Assembly: GCA_047967505.1 (NCBI GenBank)
Contig: CM106538.1
Length of the DNA stretch: 64,000 nucleotides
DNA from: Dipteris shenzhenensis
Taxonomy: Eukaryota; Polypodiophyta; Polypodiopsida; Gleicheniales
Strand: one strand, 5' to 3'
In this document: positions 21,143-31,434 of the stretch, piece after piece
Layout: the number at the start of each line of letters is the position of its first letter
Position numbering within the stretch: position 1 is the first letter of the stretch
Translations under genes and position numbers: made by a program
Notes under the pieces: generated by a model
Seen by the model: only the letters and a program-made list of their open reading frames with translations
Told to the model about the DNA's origin: nothing
The model's database searches: none

Positions 21143-22414
21143 TCATCCATTAGTTTGAGGTTTCTGTCCTTTTGTCGAAGGTTGAATAGCAGGAGGTGAA
21201 TGTGAAAAAACATTCCCATTTGAAACCACTGGAGCTTTGCCTTTATCCTGATTTCCAGAAAACTGTCTACTACCTTTGTTTTTATTTGCAATGGAGGTAG
21301 GAGCATCCTTAGTAGGCATTTGAACCGGCAAAGTGGCAGGAGGCATTTTATGCTGATTCATTGGACACTGTGAAGCCATGTGTCTAAATTTTTTGCAGTC
21401 AAAACAAGCCCCTGCAAATAATCCCCATTTCAGTTTATAGAAAGCACTTCCCATGTCCACATTATTCAGCGTGACTGAATAAGAGTCTGGTGTGGGATTA
21501 TCAGTATCCCAGAGAATGCAAAATCGATTCAAGTTGCCATTAGGCCGTGGTGGGCAGACCACTTTGCCTAAAGATGCTGCAATTTTAGGCAAGAGTGAAG
21601 CCATGCATTGTGGGAAGTCTACAACTTCAACCCAGACCGGGCATCTGTGTCGGATTAAAGCCTGAAAATCCCTTGTGGGAGACCATGGCAATACATGCAC
21701 CATTTGCTGCCCAAAAAAGAGAGGGGAATGTTCCAAAAGCATTTGTCTGTGTATCTCATCCACCATAATAACCTCAAAAAAGCCCCTGGCTGCATAGTGT
21801 ACTTTGCGAACAAACGAGCCAGCCAGTGTGCGAGTCAACCAGTTGCCTATCTCTGCAGCAGGTGGCATCCGGCCTGGAAAAAATAAAATGACTGCATTTT
21901 TAGCATATTCTCTGACTGGATCCACGATTTCATCTACTTCAACCATGAGGCCAACTGATGGAACCGAGTCTTTCCAGTCTTTCCTTGTCTGCAAATCCTT
22001 CATGCATGACATCATAGACCAGTTGGGCCTCAAGAGTATCATGTACCGGGTCATGCTGACCCTCAGCCTGCTTTTGCTTCTTGCAGTGAACCGAACGCTC
22101 CTTTTGAAAAGTTTTTTCATAGGAATATTCAGCCATTGCTTTGTAAAAAATGGAACTGAGAAAGGAGGTACCTGTAAAGGGATAGTGGAGGAAAAAAACC
22201 AGTCCCAAAAAAATGCCCACAGGAAGCCCACAGGGAAGAGAAAAAGAGTATATTTGTAAGGAGAAGAAGGGAAAGAGGGATGTAGAGGTCGAGAGAAGAT
22301 AAAAAACAGTTTTGTAGAGGAAAAAGAGAGAAAAAACAGTAAAAAGACCCAGATGAACTGTATTTCAGAGGAAAAGGGAAGATTTTGGCGATGGGAAAGG
22401 TGCAGCAGACCCAA
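21143..22414 (-). CDS. LINE ORF1 protein, RNA binding with CCHC knuckle
   Basis: 423-residue open frame. The middle resembles DUF4283, common in plant LINE ORF1 (I-G-N-W-L-T-R-T, then V-W-V-E-V-V-D-F-P). It ends with a knuckle C-F-D-C-K-K-F-R-H-M-A-S-Q-C at about residues 345-358, CX2CX4HX4C with F in place of the usual glycine. The tail is rich in Ser, Pro, Lys and Gln. The first ~50 residues are unusually hydrophobic, and a later Met (about residue 97) may be the real start. ORF1 would coat LINE RNA. Confidence 0.7.
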   Translation of the reverse strand: MGLLHLSHRQNLPFSSEIQFIWVFLLFFLSFSSTKLFFIFSRPLHPSFPSSPYKYTLFLFPVGFLWAFFWDWFFSSTIPLQVPPFSVPFFTKQWLNIPMKKLFKRSVRFTARSKSRLRVSMTRYMILLRPNWSMMSCMKDLQTRKDWKDSVPSVGLMVEVDEIVDPVREYAKNAVILFFPGRMPPAAEIGNWLTRTLAGSFVRKVHYAARGFFEVIMVDEIHRQMLLEHSPLFFGQQMVHVLPWSPTRDFQALIRHRCPVWVEVVDFPQCMASLLPKIAASLGKVVCPPRPNGNLNRFCILWDTDNPTPDSYSVTLNNVDMGSAFYKLKWGLFAGACFDCKKFRHMASQCPMNQHKMPPATLPVQMPTKDAPTSIANKNKGSRQFSGNQDKGKAPVVSNGNVFSHSPPAIQPSTKGQKPQTNG

Positions 22415-22745
22415 AGACTGAAGAGGAGAGAAACGGGGGCAAAAGCCTTCAAAATCAGCACGTAGATGGAGTCCGCAAGCAGAACCCTGCGTGGAAACGA
22501 TCCAGGAACCGGAGATGGATTGGGAGCAGCAAACTGCAAGAGGCGGAAATGTCCGTACAGGCTGTACACCTGTACAGAATCTGTACGGAAGTCTGACGGG
22601 CCGTATGGCAGTTGATAAATGCTCTAAATCGCCGGTTTTTGGGCTCTGATGCAGCGCAACAGGGAGCTGAGGCTCACGGGCTGGTTGCGGGAGGCTCTAG
22701 AGCTGTTCTTCTCTCTCTCTCACCACCACTCACTGCCTAACACAC
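22415..22745 (-). promoter_or_regulatory. LINE 5' leader, probable internal promoter region
   Basis: About 330 bp between ORF1 and the LINE's 5' end, GC-richer than the surroundings, with a cluster of GTAC words (CCGTAC, GTACAG, GTACGG) at 22551-22606. LINEs transcribe from their own 5' region, so promoter function is inferred from position only. Confidence 0.4.
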
Positions 22746-22764
22746 ACAAACACACACTTTTTTT

Positions 22765-23165
22765 TTAGTAATATCCAGTGCTGTATTTATATGCTCATAA
22801 ATTTACAAGATGGGAAGTCTCCAAAAATGGAGAGTATCCCAAAGATCAAAAACATAAGAAGAAAAGCTCTATGCAAGAAGCATGAATATCACCCTCATGG
22901 CAGGCATCATATAAGGATTGCCGCAATGAGGCTCGGAAAGATTAATATGACTTGTGAATCTGCCGACCCAAGTATGCCAAATTATGCTCACTCCAAATTG
23001 TCCAAAGAGCCCAATATCTCACCCAAGAGAGAAATAGTGAGTATTGAGACAAAGGCCTCATAAATCTGCCAAATAGCCAAAAATGTTTCCCAAATCTGTG
23101 ACTCGGGAAACGGAGCCGAAGATGATCTGAAATTCTCCCAAGGAGGTTCCTAGAACACGGGCACA
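22765..23165 (-). mobile_element. 5'-truncated LINE 3' end, stack member 1
   Basis: Minus strand reads F-G-K-H-F-W-L-F-G-R-F and L-S-W-V-R-Y-W-A-L-W-T-I-W, the tail of ORF2, then runs to an A9 tract (T9 on plus at about 22758) followed by GTGTGTG. It lies directly 5' of the large LINE on the same strand. Confidence 0.75.
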
Positions 23166-23224
23166 CACACTTTTTTTTTGTGAAACCAGTAACTATACAC
23201 GAGCACACACACTTTTTTTTTGTG
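23166..23224 (-). mobile_element. very short LINE 3' tail and TG repeats
   Basis: On the minus strand the word TTTCACAAAAAAAAAGTGTG occurs twice within about 55 bp, ending near 23161 and 23211. Between them is only CTCGTGTATAGTTACTGG. The inner one is a LINE tail almost without body. Confidence 0.6.
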
Positions 23225-23485
23225 AAGCCATTGACTATATTATTAACATGAGATCAATATACATGACATTAGACTCAAAAAGGGAGCCTAATGGAAAAAC
23301 TCAAAAACAGTCAGAAAACACTTCAAGGCTAGTAGCATCCAAGTCCCTCGCAGCATAACTATCATATAAAGATTGCTTGAGGGACATTCTGAAGAAAGCA
23401 TATGCCTGAGGAAACTGTTGTCCCATCCTAGAATGCAATCTTTGTGTCCAAATGGTCCAGAGTATCCAAAAACGACTTCTTCCCA
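23225..23485 (-). mobile_element. 5'-truncated LINE 3' end, stack member 2
   Basis: Minus-strand translation from 23485 begins R-F-W-I-L-W-T-I-W-T-Q-R, the end of ORF2, and continues to the A9/GTGTG tail at about 23211. Its 5' side is joined to a plus-strand LINE piece at 23486. Confidence 0.7.
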
Positions 23486-23580
23486 TGCAGGCTGTTTGCT
23501 CTCCTAAGACTCATGGGGGACTGAATATTCTCAATCTTCAGTTTCACATGCTGGCAAGAAAGAGCACTATGATTACACGA
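23486..23580 (+). mobile_element. inverted 5' piece of LINE stack member 2
   Basis: The plus strand encodes A-V-C-S-P-K-T-H-G-G-L-N-I-L-N-L-Q-F-H, matching L-C-S-Q-K-M-H-G-G-L-D-I-L-N-I-K-M-H of the LINE on the minus strand at about 18200-18270. It is LINE sequence from upstream of the zf-RVT region, in opposite orientation to 23225-23485, as twin priming leaves. Confidence 0.6.
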
Positions 23581-23589
23581 GCACACACA

Positions 23590-23850
23590 CACCCGAAGAC
23601 CTTCCTATGCAAAATTTCCATGTCGCTTCGCCTTCGTTTCCCTAACTCTCCTTTTGGGAAACATTTTTGGCTTTTTGGCAGACTTCCTGCAACCCTGGTC
23701 CATTACTCTTTACTTTTGAACTGGGTCAGATATTGGGCTTTTTGGACCATATGGCAGGATCACAACATGCGATATTTTGGGAATTTGTTCTTGCAATCTT
23801 ATGAATATTTCACACCCGAAGACACACACACACGCACACACACACATATA
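23590..23850 (+). mobile_element. 5'-truncated LINE 3' end, plus strand
   Basis: Plus strand reads L-R-F-P-N-S-P-F-G-K-H-F-W-L-F-G and N-W-V-R-Y-W-A-F-W-T-I-W, the ORF2 tail, followed by a (CA)n tract at 23819-23848. It starts after a short CA repeat at 23582. Confidence 0.7.
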
Positions 23851-24160
23851 TGAATATGTTACACAATGTTTCTCGTGTCAATTAAGACAAAGCGGTTGAA
23901 GCAACTTGTCCTTTTTATAGTTATTAGAAATACTGATATGTAGATGGGAGAGCATTTCCATGGATTTTATAGCTGATCTTTCTCAGACACAAGGAGGATA
24001 TGATTTTATTCTTACAATGGTTGAGGTGACTCACTTCATTCCAATGAGAGAGTCATTTTGTGCTCCACAAGTAGCGGATTTGTTGCTAACGTGTTTCATG
24101 TACATGGATTGCGAAATTTCATAATATCAGATAGAGATACGAGATTTATGTGACAAAAGA
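23851..24160 (+). pseudogene. gypsy relic 3, integrase portion
   Basis: Aligns by wording with gypsy relic 1 at 3390-3700: TGTTTCTCGTGTCAA, GGGAGAGCATTTCCATGGA, ACAAGGAGGATATGATT and AGTGGCGGATTTGTT-like stretches in the same order. All frames are broken. Only the integrase zinc-binding and early core part remains. Confidence 0.65.
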
Positions 24161-25360
24161 GTGGGAGAGGGCACTTGCTAAGGCCAACCCAATGGAGCTA
24201 ACCAAAGAGTATGGTGTTGAGGAATCACATAGTGGCAATTTCAAAATCCACCTTCCTGTCTTTAATGTGTACTATGTTAGATGTGCAAACAGTAAATGAA
24301 CAATGCTCACGAGAGATGTAGAACCAACAATATATATTTTTCCAATGTGGACCAAATCATATACAAAAGATGTGTTCAGTGTGCCACCCTCTATCAGCAG
24401 ACATAGCGAACTAGATGTGGACCCCTATAGACTCAAAACTGTTCTCCTATCTCCTCGTGGCACTTCCAAAACACCTGCCATGTGTTGCTCCCCTAGAACT
24501 TATGTGGGCCTCGTATGTGTTTCCCGTAATCACGCCTCCCTGCTGCTCCTGCTACACAGCCTATTGTAAGGCAGTGCTTGCTCCTGGGTCCTTGACCTCC
24601 TTGATGCTGTGAAGGAAACCAACAGTAAGGCACAAATCTCCCACGATTCCGTCTTCTCTTGCTGCTGTGTAGGCAGCCCTTGGTGAAGACCTTTGGGCTT
24701 TATCTATGCTGCAAGCAGTCGCTGCCCTTGCTGCACAAGATTGCCCCTAGTTTGCTCCTTGAAGCAGACTGAACTGCCCAAATTTTGAACAAAGAAATGA
24801 AGCCCAAAGGGGATCTTGAACTTCCCTGCATGGCCGACCTGGTCTGCTAGTCAATCGACTAGATCGACAAATTGGCCGACCTGTAGTCTGTTGCACCCCT
24901 TTGGTCCCTGCAGCCTATAAACAGGCCCAGCCTTGTCCTGGTCCATTTTGGCCTGTCTGTTGCTCCTTCCTGCACAGCTCCAACCTGCTGTACACCTCTG
25001 ATTTTTCTCGAGAGTGCTCCAGCATCTTTCCATGCCTGTACAAATGTGCCCTCTGCTTCAACATATCCACGTGTCAGTTGCACCTCTTCTAGACTGGTCT
25101 ACAAGGTACTTCTACATAACCTAGACCTGTGAAACTCTCTCGGCTCTCTTCCTAGTTCTGACCACCAGACCTGCTCCGACCAGCTCCAATGCCAGCCAGG
25201 TACCCTTTTATGTGCTGCCCATCTAGCAGCCATGTTTTCTCTCTCATCTCTGCATCCCTGGGGATCCACGTGGCCTTCTTGAGATCTTTGTGCTGCTCCT
25301 CCCCATGCACTCCTCATTTGGGAGCTCATAGATGGGGAGGTGACAACCTTAACTCCAACA
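24161..25360 (-). repeat. unassigned sequence, upper part a probable copia-type LTR (-)
   Basis: No coding similarity was found. At 25351-25372 the minus strand reads GAGAGGGGGTGTTGGAGTT, a purine tract followed by an LTR-like TGTTGGAG start at 25360, so the sequence below is likely an LTR on the minus strand. The other boundary and any partner LTR were not found. C/T-rich on plus with many CCTGC and CTGCTC words. Confidence 0.4.
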
Positions 25361-25372
25361 CCCCCTCTCAAT

Positions 25373-26014
25373 GACACATCGTGGGCCAATCCCTACACGT
25401 CGTTGTAGATGCTCCATTGACTCCCATGGAGAAGCCTTCTAGAGCAATTTGGAGTTGTCGTCATGGTCTGTCAACCAGCATCTCCTACTCCTCTAGGTCC
25501 AGTCTCATGCAAGCGAACCACTTTGGTATATAGGTACAATGTTAGGAGTACCACTGGTCCATGGTACCACCACCTTCAATCATGTACCTGCTAGTGATCC
25601 TGAGCAATCCTGATGCAAACATTATCCAGCTGTCCCCCCCTCAATCTCTCCCAAGGTCTGTCTGAACCTATCCTTCCTGTGGCAACGCATACGATGCCCC
25701 CAACTTGAGCAATGAGACCCTAGTGGCTGATCCACATAGATCTCCCAGCCCAAGTGTAACTCTAGATAAAGTAGACCAAGAGCTCTTGTGAGCTCCCAAG
25801 CAACTACTCTTCTGGCTTCAGCACGCTCTCTCCACCTGTAGATGTCCCTGTCTCCAAGGCTTCAACAGGTCCATTATGTCCACCTTCTAGCAACTTTCTT
25901 CTGAGCTTGGAAGAAGCACCAACACTTCCCCTTCTGCCTTCTAGGAAGGCATACATCTTCCAATCTCTCATTGCCTGGGAGACATAAAGTATAGAATCTT
26001 CTCAAAGCATTTTG
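25373..26014. other. no recognisable feature
   Basis: GC-moderate sequence without a convincing frame. By position it would be the 3' internal part of the element whose LTR begins at 25360 (-), but the minus strand is full of stops and no domain is recognised. Confidence 0.3.
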
Positions 26015-26299
26015 TTAAGGTTTAAATGAAAATACAGTGAATGCACATAGCAGTTGATGCTCCTGCTTATTTGCTTGCTTTTTGAAAAGAAGCCATGTAC
26101 CGCAAAGAGGCACACTCAACTTCCTCGTGTAATCTTGTAGTACTCCCTTCAATGTCCCAGCTTTCATCTGACCTGAATCGTGAGGTCCTTCCAAAGGGAA
26201 TTCCCTCATATAAGTGATACCAGCTAAACACTCAGAGAAATCTGAGCACACTCTGCTGTCCTTCACCTTCACGACAGCTTGATCTATTGTCCTACACAC
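26015..26299 (-). CDS. unrecognised open frame, possible retroelement remnant
   Basis: 94-codon minus-strand frame with no family I can name. The middle part (C-S-D-F-S-E-C-L-A-G-I-T) and the Lys-rich tail give no clear domain. It lies between an LTR-like sequence and a copia relic, so a decayed retroelement origin is more likely than a host gene. Confidence 0.15.
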   Translation of the reverse strand: MCRTIDQAVVKVKDSRVCSDFSECLAGITYMREFPLEGPHDSGQMKAGTLKGVLQDYTRKLSVPLCGTWLLFKKQANKQEHQLLCAFTVFSFKP

Positions 26300-26449
26300 T
26301 AGAGCATGGTAGATCTTTCATCAAGGAACTACCCATATAAATGTTTGAAGCTTTTCTACAAAGCCTTAGGCTTATTTCCTTGTCGTGATTTAATTTATTT
26401 CTTTGTACATGCTCACAATATCACTACAGAGGAGATTTGTTAGATATTA

Positions 26450-27822
26450 GTAGTGTTGTGTGAGCATATTCTTGTTTGGGGCACTTTTTCCTTGGTTAGG
26501 CTGCTTTTCATGTTGTAGCACACATTCTTGTAATACAATTCATTTTTGTGTGTTCACCATTCATTGTTTTCAACACGAAGTACACCTTGCCAAGCTCTTT
26601 TGTGAGGCATGCAACAAGTTTGTTGCATTCACGTTATGCTTGTGTGCCAAAGGACTTGAGACCAAAGCTAGATTATAAAACCAACAAATGCATCTTTTTA
26701 TTAGTTACATTGAGCAGTTGTTCCATTTGGAGTCAAAGTAAACTTAGTGAGTAGAGATGCAATCTTCAAAAGAGAAAGTCACTAGTGACTTCAAACATGC
26801 AGCCACATGTTGGGGTAGCTGAGCATGCATCCTCTCCACAACAACCACTCAACAATGAACAACCTAGAGAGCAAAAATAAGACTTGGAGCTGCTAGCTTA
26901 GCCGACTCAACCGGCCCATTAAGAGTTGGAGAAGGATTTGCACCAAGAAGACATTCTTTGTGAGCTAGGCGAAATATGTTAAGGGCTCACTAGGAAAGTT
27001 TCATATGCAGAGCACAAGCCAATTTCCACACCCACAGAGACCTAGCTAAAATTGGATGTTGATTTGGATATAGTTAGATGTAGATTTCCACTCTTTACAG
27101 GAGGTTAGTGGGTATCCTAATTCTGTTTGATGAGTCATGACCACTAGGTGACGTACTTGTTATCTATATGTTGCATTTGTCAGTACATGGCACAACCCAT
27201 AGCCAGCCATTGGAAGGCAGCCCAAAGGTTCCTCAGGTACATCAAGGGTAATATGCAGTTTGCGATCTTTTATGGTAGATCCAAAATCGTGAAACGGGAG
27301 GGAATCCATAATATTGATTTGGCCAGCTACACGAACAAACTCCACCACTCACCAATACTGGAAGTTTTCATGGATGAGCGCAAAGCAAAATACTATTGCT
27401 CTTGTATACATAGAAGCTGAATATGTTGTCTCTACCGCAGCTGTGTGTGAATCCATTTTGGCTTCCAAGGTTGCTTGGTGATCTTGGCGAAACGGTGCAA
27501 GCTTCAATGCCCATTGATACTGATAATCAATCTTGCATTGGTTTGGCCAAGTGTCCTATGGATCATGCTAGAATCAAGCACATTGACATCAAGTACCATT
27601 TCATTAGAGAGAAGTGGAGGATGGACAAGTACAGATGATCTATTGTTCTACAAAGGACAATTGGGTAGACATAAAGTTCTATGCACTCATTTCCTTAGTA
27701 TCCAAAACAACTTGATTCTTAACACAGGGATAGATGATGCATATGATGCCTCCAAGAATTAAGTATTAGGACTCTCTTTGAGTTTATATATCACTACAAC
27801 CATTTTGTGTCATGAGTGGGAA
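26450..27822 (+). pseudogene. copia relic with RT deleted
   Basis: At 26590-26750 the plus strand reads V-P-K-D-L-R-P-K-L-D-Y-K-T-N-K-C-I-F-L, the segment after the copia integrase. At 27150-27640 come Q-Y-M-A-Q-P...H-W-K-A-A-Q-R-F-L-R-Y-I-K-G and I-D-T-D-N-Q-S-C-I-G-L-A-K, then H-I-D-I-K-Y-H-F-I-R-E-K, the connection and RNase H. The RT in between is missing; only about 350 bp of unreadable linker remains. Frames are broken. Confidence 0.75.
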
Positions 27823-28079
27823 TGTTGGGATTATGTCCTCGTTGGCTGTAAACATCATTATATTTGTGTCAAGATTAGGTTACGTTTGTCACAAAGATCA
27901 ACTCTTATGTGACGGATGGTCAGGGCCTTTCTACATTAAGGCATTTGTTTTAGAATTTGATGTAGTTAAGATGAATTTAATTAGGGTGTGACTGCTTCGA
28001 GGGTTTTCCCCTTCAAATGTAAAGGATTGAAGGGACGTTTGCTGCTTTCATGTTTTGATTACCATGACCTTCGTCTGAG
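27823..28079 (+). repeat. probable start of the 3' LTR of the copia relic
   Basis: GAGTGGGAA directly before TGTTGGGATTATG at 27823 fits a purine tract followed by an LTR start, placed just after the RNase H end. The right boundary is unclear because a LINE relic begins near 28080. Confidence 0.45.
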
Positions 28080-29930
28080 TCTCATCCCTGATTCTTGGCA
28101 AAATTGCCTAATGCATCCAGGCGTGTTTGTATACCCTTTTTGTCCTTGGCAAAGAGTACTACATCATTTGCATAAATGAGTAGGAGTAGGGCATATCCAG
28201 CAAGCTTTACTCCCTCTCCACTGTATGCTCTCATCCAATCTTCTAATTCATCTATGAACAAGCCGAAGAGTGTTGCTGAGATGGGGCAGCCTTGTTTGAC
28301 CCCTATGTCACTACTTATACCTCCTTGGAGGGAATTTGATCCATTGACTAGAGGCTTTGCCAATTCTGTGAGGACCTTTTTGAGCATGGCTTCCTTAAGT
28401 TTTTACGTACTTGCAGCTGTTTGATCCTTTCCCTTAGTTTTTTGTAGGGTACCGTGTCAAAGGCTCTCTTGAAGTCTACGAAACAACAGTAAATTGCTTT
28501 CCTCTTGTTCTTAACCCCCTCTGTTGCAGCTCATATCATGACTAAGTGGTCTACTTTTAGGTTGAGTCCTTGGGCCTGAAACTGGCTTGAGATAGTGCTC
28601 TTTTCTCATTCTCTTCTGCCCATTTACTGATTTTCTGCTCGAGCATAGTACCATATAATCTTGCCATTAAATTGCTTACCATGATTGTTTGGTAATTTCT
28701 TGCTGTCCTATTGTCTTCTCCTTTGTGGATCAATACAATTCTATTGAGTTGCCACTCCATGGGGAATTCCTCTTCCAAGCCCTATCTTTTATTATCATGG
28801 TTAGCATCTCTTTTCTCTTGTCTCCTCCCCATTCCAGCATCTTTGCTACTAGCCCTTGGGAATCTGGGACCTTCCCATTTGCTGATTTCTTCAGCCCCCT
28901 CTCCACATATTTTTCTGTGGTAGAACCATCTATGGTTTTGATAGAGAAAGGCTGCTTGGCATGTTCTTCTCCTTTCTCTCTTGTAGAGGTCCTTGACAAA
29001 CCTTATATTGCCTTCCCATGCTGCTTTCCCCCCATGTGATTTGTTTCCATGTAGCTTTTGGAAAAACTTTCTGGGATTTCTTTTAAGCTCTTCAAAATGC
29101 TCGAGCTATTTATCTCTTAAGTACTTCTCTCCTTTCTTCTTACTAGGTGCTTGTATGCCCTTTCCCTTTTCCTCTTTTCCTGCTGTGTTGGCTGCTTTCC
29201 ACGATATGTTTGCTGTTTTGCATTGTTCACTATACCAACTGTTGCAAGGCATCCCTTTGTTTCTTCCTTTGCTCTTTTAAAAGCATTTGTGGGCTGTTTT
29301 CTGCACAATATCTGTCATGCATTTGTTCATCCCCTTGCAAGTTTGAGGCATCTTATTGTGGGATATTGCCTTTTCTATTTCCTGCTCATATAATTGAGCC
29401 TTTTTGTAGTTCATCCTCAACCATGGGGGTGCTGTGTATTTCTGTTTATCTACAGCAAGTCGTGTTCCTTTGATCAGAAGAGACATGGCCCTGTGGTTTC
29501 TTCATCAATCCTGAGGTACTCCATAATATATACCTTACGAAGGGGCTTACAATCGTGTAGTCAATCACACTTCATCTGTGTGGGGTTTTGCATGTGTAGC
29601 CTCCTATGTCATTGAAAAAATGAGTTCCATTGCATACTTGAAGTCCGAAACATCCACACAGGGTGAGTTTTTGTATCCATCAGGTTGGTTTCTCTTGCAT
29701 CTTCTGATGTCCTCTTCAATCCCTTCCTTTCTTCAATGTCCTTCATCTCTTCTGTCCATTATGGGTCTTTCCCTTCTGCCATTATGTTAGGGTGAGTTTT
29801 TGTATCCATAAGGTTGGTTTCTCTTGCATCTTGTGATGTCCTCTTTGATCCCTTCCTTTCGTCAATGCCCTCCTTCATTTCTTCAATCGTTAATGGTTCT
29901 TTCCCTTCTACCGTTACGTTAGCGTGCCTT
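28080..29930 (-). pseudogene. second LINE type, ORF2 linker and reverse transcriptase relic
   Basis: Minus-strand RT motifs: G-V-K-Q-G-C-P-I-S-A-T-L-F-G-L-F-I-D-E-L, and the catalytic box L-I-Y-A-N-D-V-V-L-F-A-K at about 28150 where the usual Y-A-D-D has become Y-A-N-D. Upstream pieces at 28557-28999 carry P-M-E-W-Q-L-N-R-I-V-L-I-H-K-G-E-D and N-G-K-V-P-D-S-Q-G-L, and 29117-29486 the linker to an endonuclease. Many frameshifts. The sequence is clearly different from the LINE at 18-22 kb, so it is a separate family. Confidence 0.75.
29661..29918 (-). repeat. 129-bp tandem duplication in the second LINE
   Basis: GGGTGAGTTTTTGTATCCAT at 29661 recurs at 29790, and the sequence that follows matches over the whole 129-bp period with scattered changes. 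The period is a multiple of three; it sits in the endonuclease-RT linker of the LINE relic. Confidence 0.75.
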
Positions 29931-29941
29931 GATCCCGTTCG

Positions 29942-30201
29942 TGAATCTACCATTGACCTCCACTTGTCTTGATCATTCCCGACGCCCTCAGTCACATTCT
30001 GGCTGTGGAAAGTTTTGTCAATATGCTAGGTTCCAAAGATCCCTTAAATTCGGGAGGGATGTTAGATGAGCTCAGTTTCAGCTTCTCAAAGTGAATGTAG
30101 AGTTTGTCTTGGCTGTCATGAGTATGCAACACTCCATTTTGAGGCAGCTGATAGTTTGCCTCCCAGAGATTTTTAGCAAATTATTTCGGTGTCCAAATGT
30201 A
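29942..30201 (-). repeat. 260-bp direct repeat, left copy
   Basis: Starts CTACCATTGACCTCCACTTG and is nearly identical to 31435-31694 (a few substitutions, one indel). It lies at the upstream end of the second LINE on the minus strand and is probably LINE sequence from further 5'. Confidence 0.85.
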
Positions 30202-30568
30202 CTTGGCTATATCCTCTCCCAAGTCTATGGAATAATTAATCATGTATCAATCATACGTGGCCAATGTCATTGCGTGAGATTGAATTCTGGGTTTACTTAA
30301 ACATATCTTGAGGATGCTTTCCTGTGGACCTGGCATCATCATCAATAGTCGAAATCATATGGAGTTAGTCCACACAATCATATGAACATTCGTACGTATC
30401 CAGCTTCCTTGAATCATTTACTTTTGTTCGCACTGCCTTGTAAGGCGGTGTTCTACTGAGAGTTTTGCAAAAAAGTGTCCTTTCTATTCGACAGGTTAAC
30501 TACTTTCTATTCGAGTCTTTCCCTCTCTCCTGCCCCCTCTCTCTCCCTCTCTTCCTTTTCCCCAACCA

Positions 30569-30613
<45 letters not shown>

Positions 30614-31434
30614 TCCTCCCCCCACTTAACTTATCCCTCTAGCGATATCCTCCAATGCTCCATAAAAGCTCTAAGAAATGGACAATGCTATCGAGTACAT
30701 CATTGCTCTCTTTTTTTTCACTCATCTGCCCACACACACACAGAGTTTGCACATTGCTTTGCATTTGCAAGCAGTTGCATTATAGCACTCAAACTTTCCA
30801 ATGGTTCTTACAAACAGGCTTCCATCACAAGTGCTGAAAAGTAACCATCCATTCATCTTCACGACCATTTGCATCTAGCAGAACCTAAGGCAGTTCTCAC
30901 CAGTACTTGCACTCGCTTGTTATTAACCCAAATCTAGATTAAGCTTCAGATGCATGTTAAAGTATTTTGGTTTCATAGGATGCACCCAAACCCTATAGAG
31001 TTAGTCCATGTTGGTTTTGACCATAATCGACCAATTTAACCTTGGGTTGACCTTGTTGACGCACAGGATTTTACTTTGTTCTTTCTTCTGATCGTGCACA
31101 TGAATCATTCTTCTAACAATTCATTATAATTAGTCTCTCTTAACATGAACATGTTCGGAATCATTCTATGGGGCTTAACCATAGACAGTTAAAATCATGA
31201 TTTGTAACACATCGTGATTTTTCTACGCTGTTTGGATTTAGACCAAAAAATGGAGCTTAGGTAGACTAATCTGGATTTTTGAGAAAGTGTTGTTCAGATA
31301 TTATGCTTCAGCTTTAATTACATGGATCTATTGTGATGTATCCATCCTTATGCTCCGAATGGGCTGTGTAGGTGCTCCTTTCAAGAAAACCTAGCTTCTT
31401 ACTTTTTGGAAAATCTCAGTCCCCTTTCATTCCT
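30202..31434. other. no recognisable gene; AT-rich with one CT microsatellite
   Basis: Short frames only, no similarity recognised. A (CT)n tract lies at 30573-30612. Flanked by the two copies of a 260-bp direct repeat. Confidence 0.4.
30573..30612. repeat. (CT)n microsatellite
   Basis: About 20 uninterrupted CT units within a longer pyrimidine-rich stretch (30525-30640). Confidence 0.9.

Larger units (their letters stand above)
11029..22745 (-). mobile_element. L1-like LINE, nearly full length, split by copia A
   Basis: Minus-strand order: 5' leader (22745-22415), ORF1 with CCHC knuckle, ORF2 endonuclease, RT, and zf-RVT, ending near 11029. The copia at 12031-18011 interrupts ORF2 between RT and zf-RVT. 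Without the insertion the LINE is about 5.7 kb, a normal length for plant L1-type elements. ORF2 has frameshifts and stops. An A9 run with TG repeats belonging to a neighbouring LINE abuts its 5' end at about 22750. Confidence 0.85.

Noticed and set aside
29117-29473. Plus-strand frames rich in Leu/Phe/Cys as membrane proteins
   Set aside because: They are the complement of a Lys/Glu-rich LINE frame on the minus strand.
30573-30612. CT tract as a core promoter element of a gene
   Set aside because: No gene follows on either strand; simple microsatellite.
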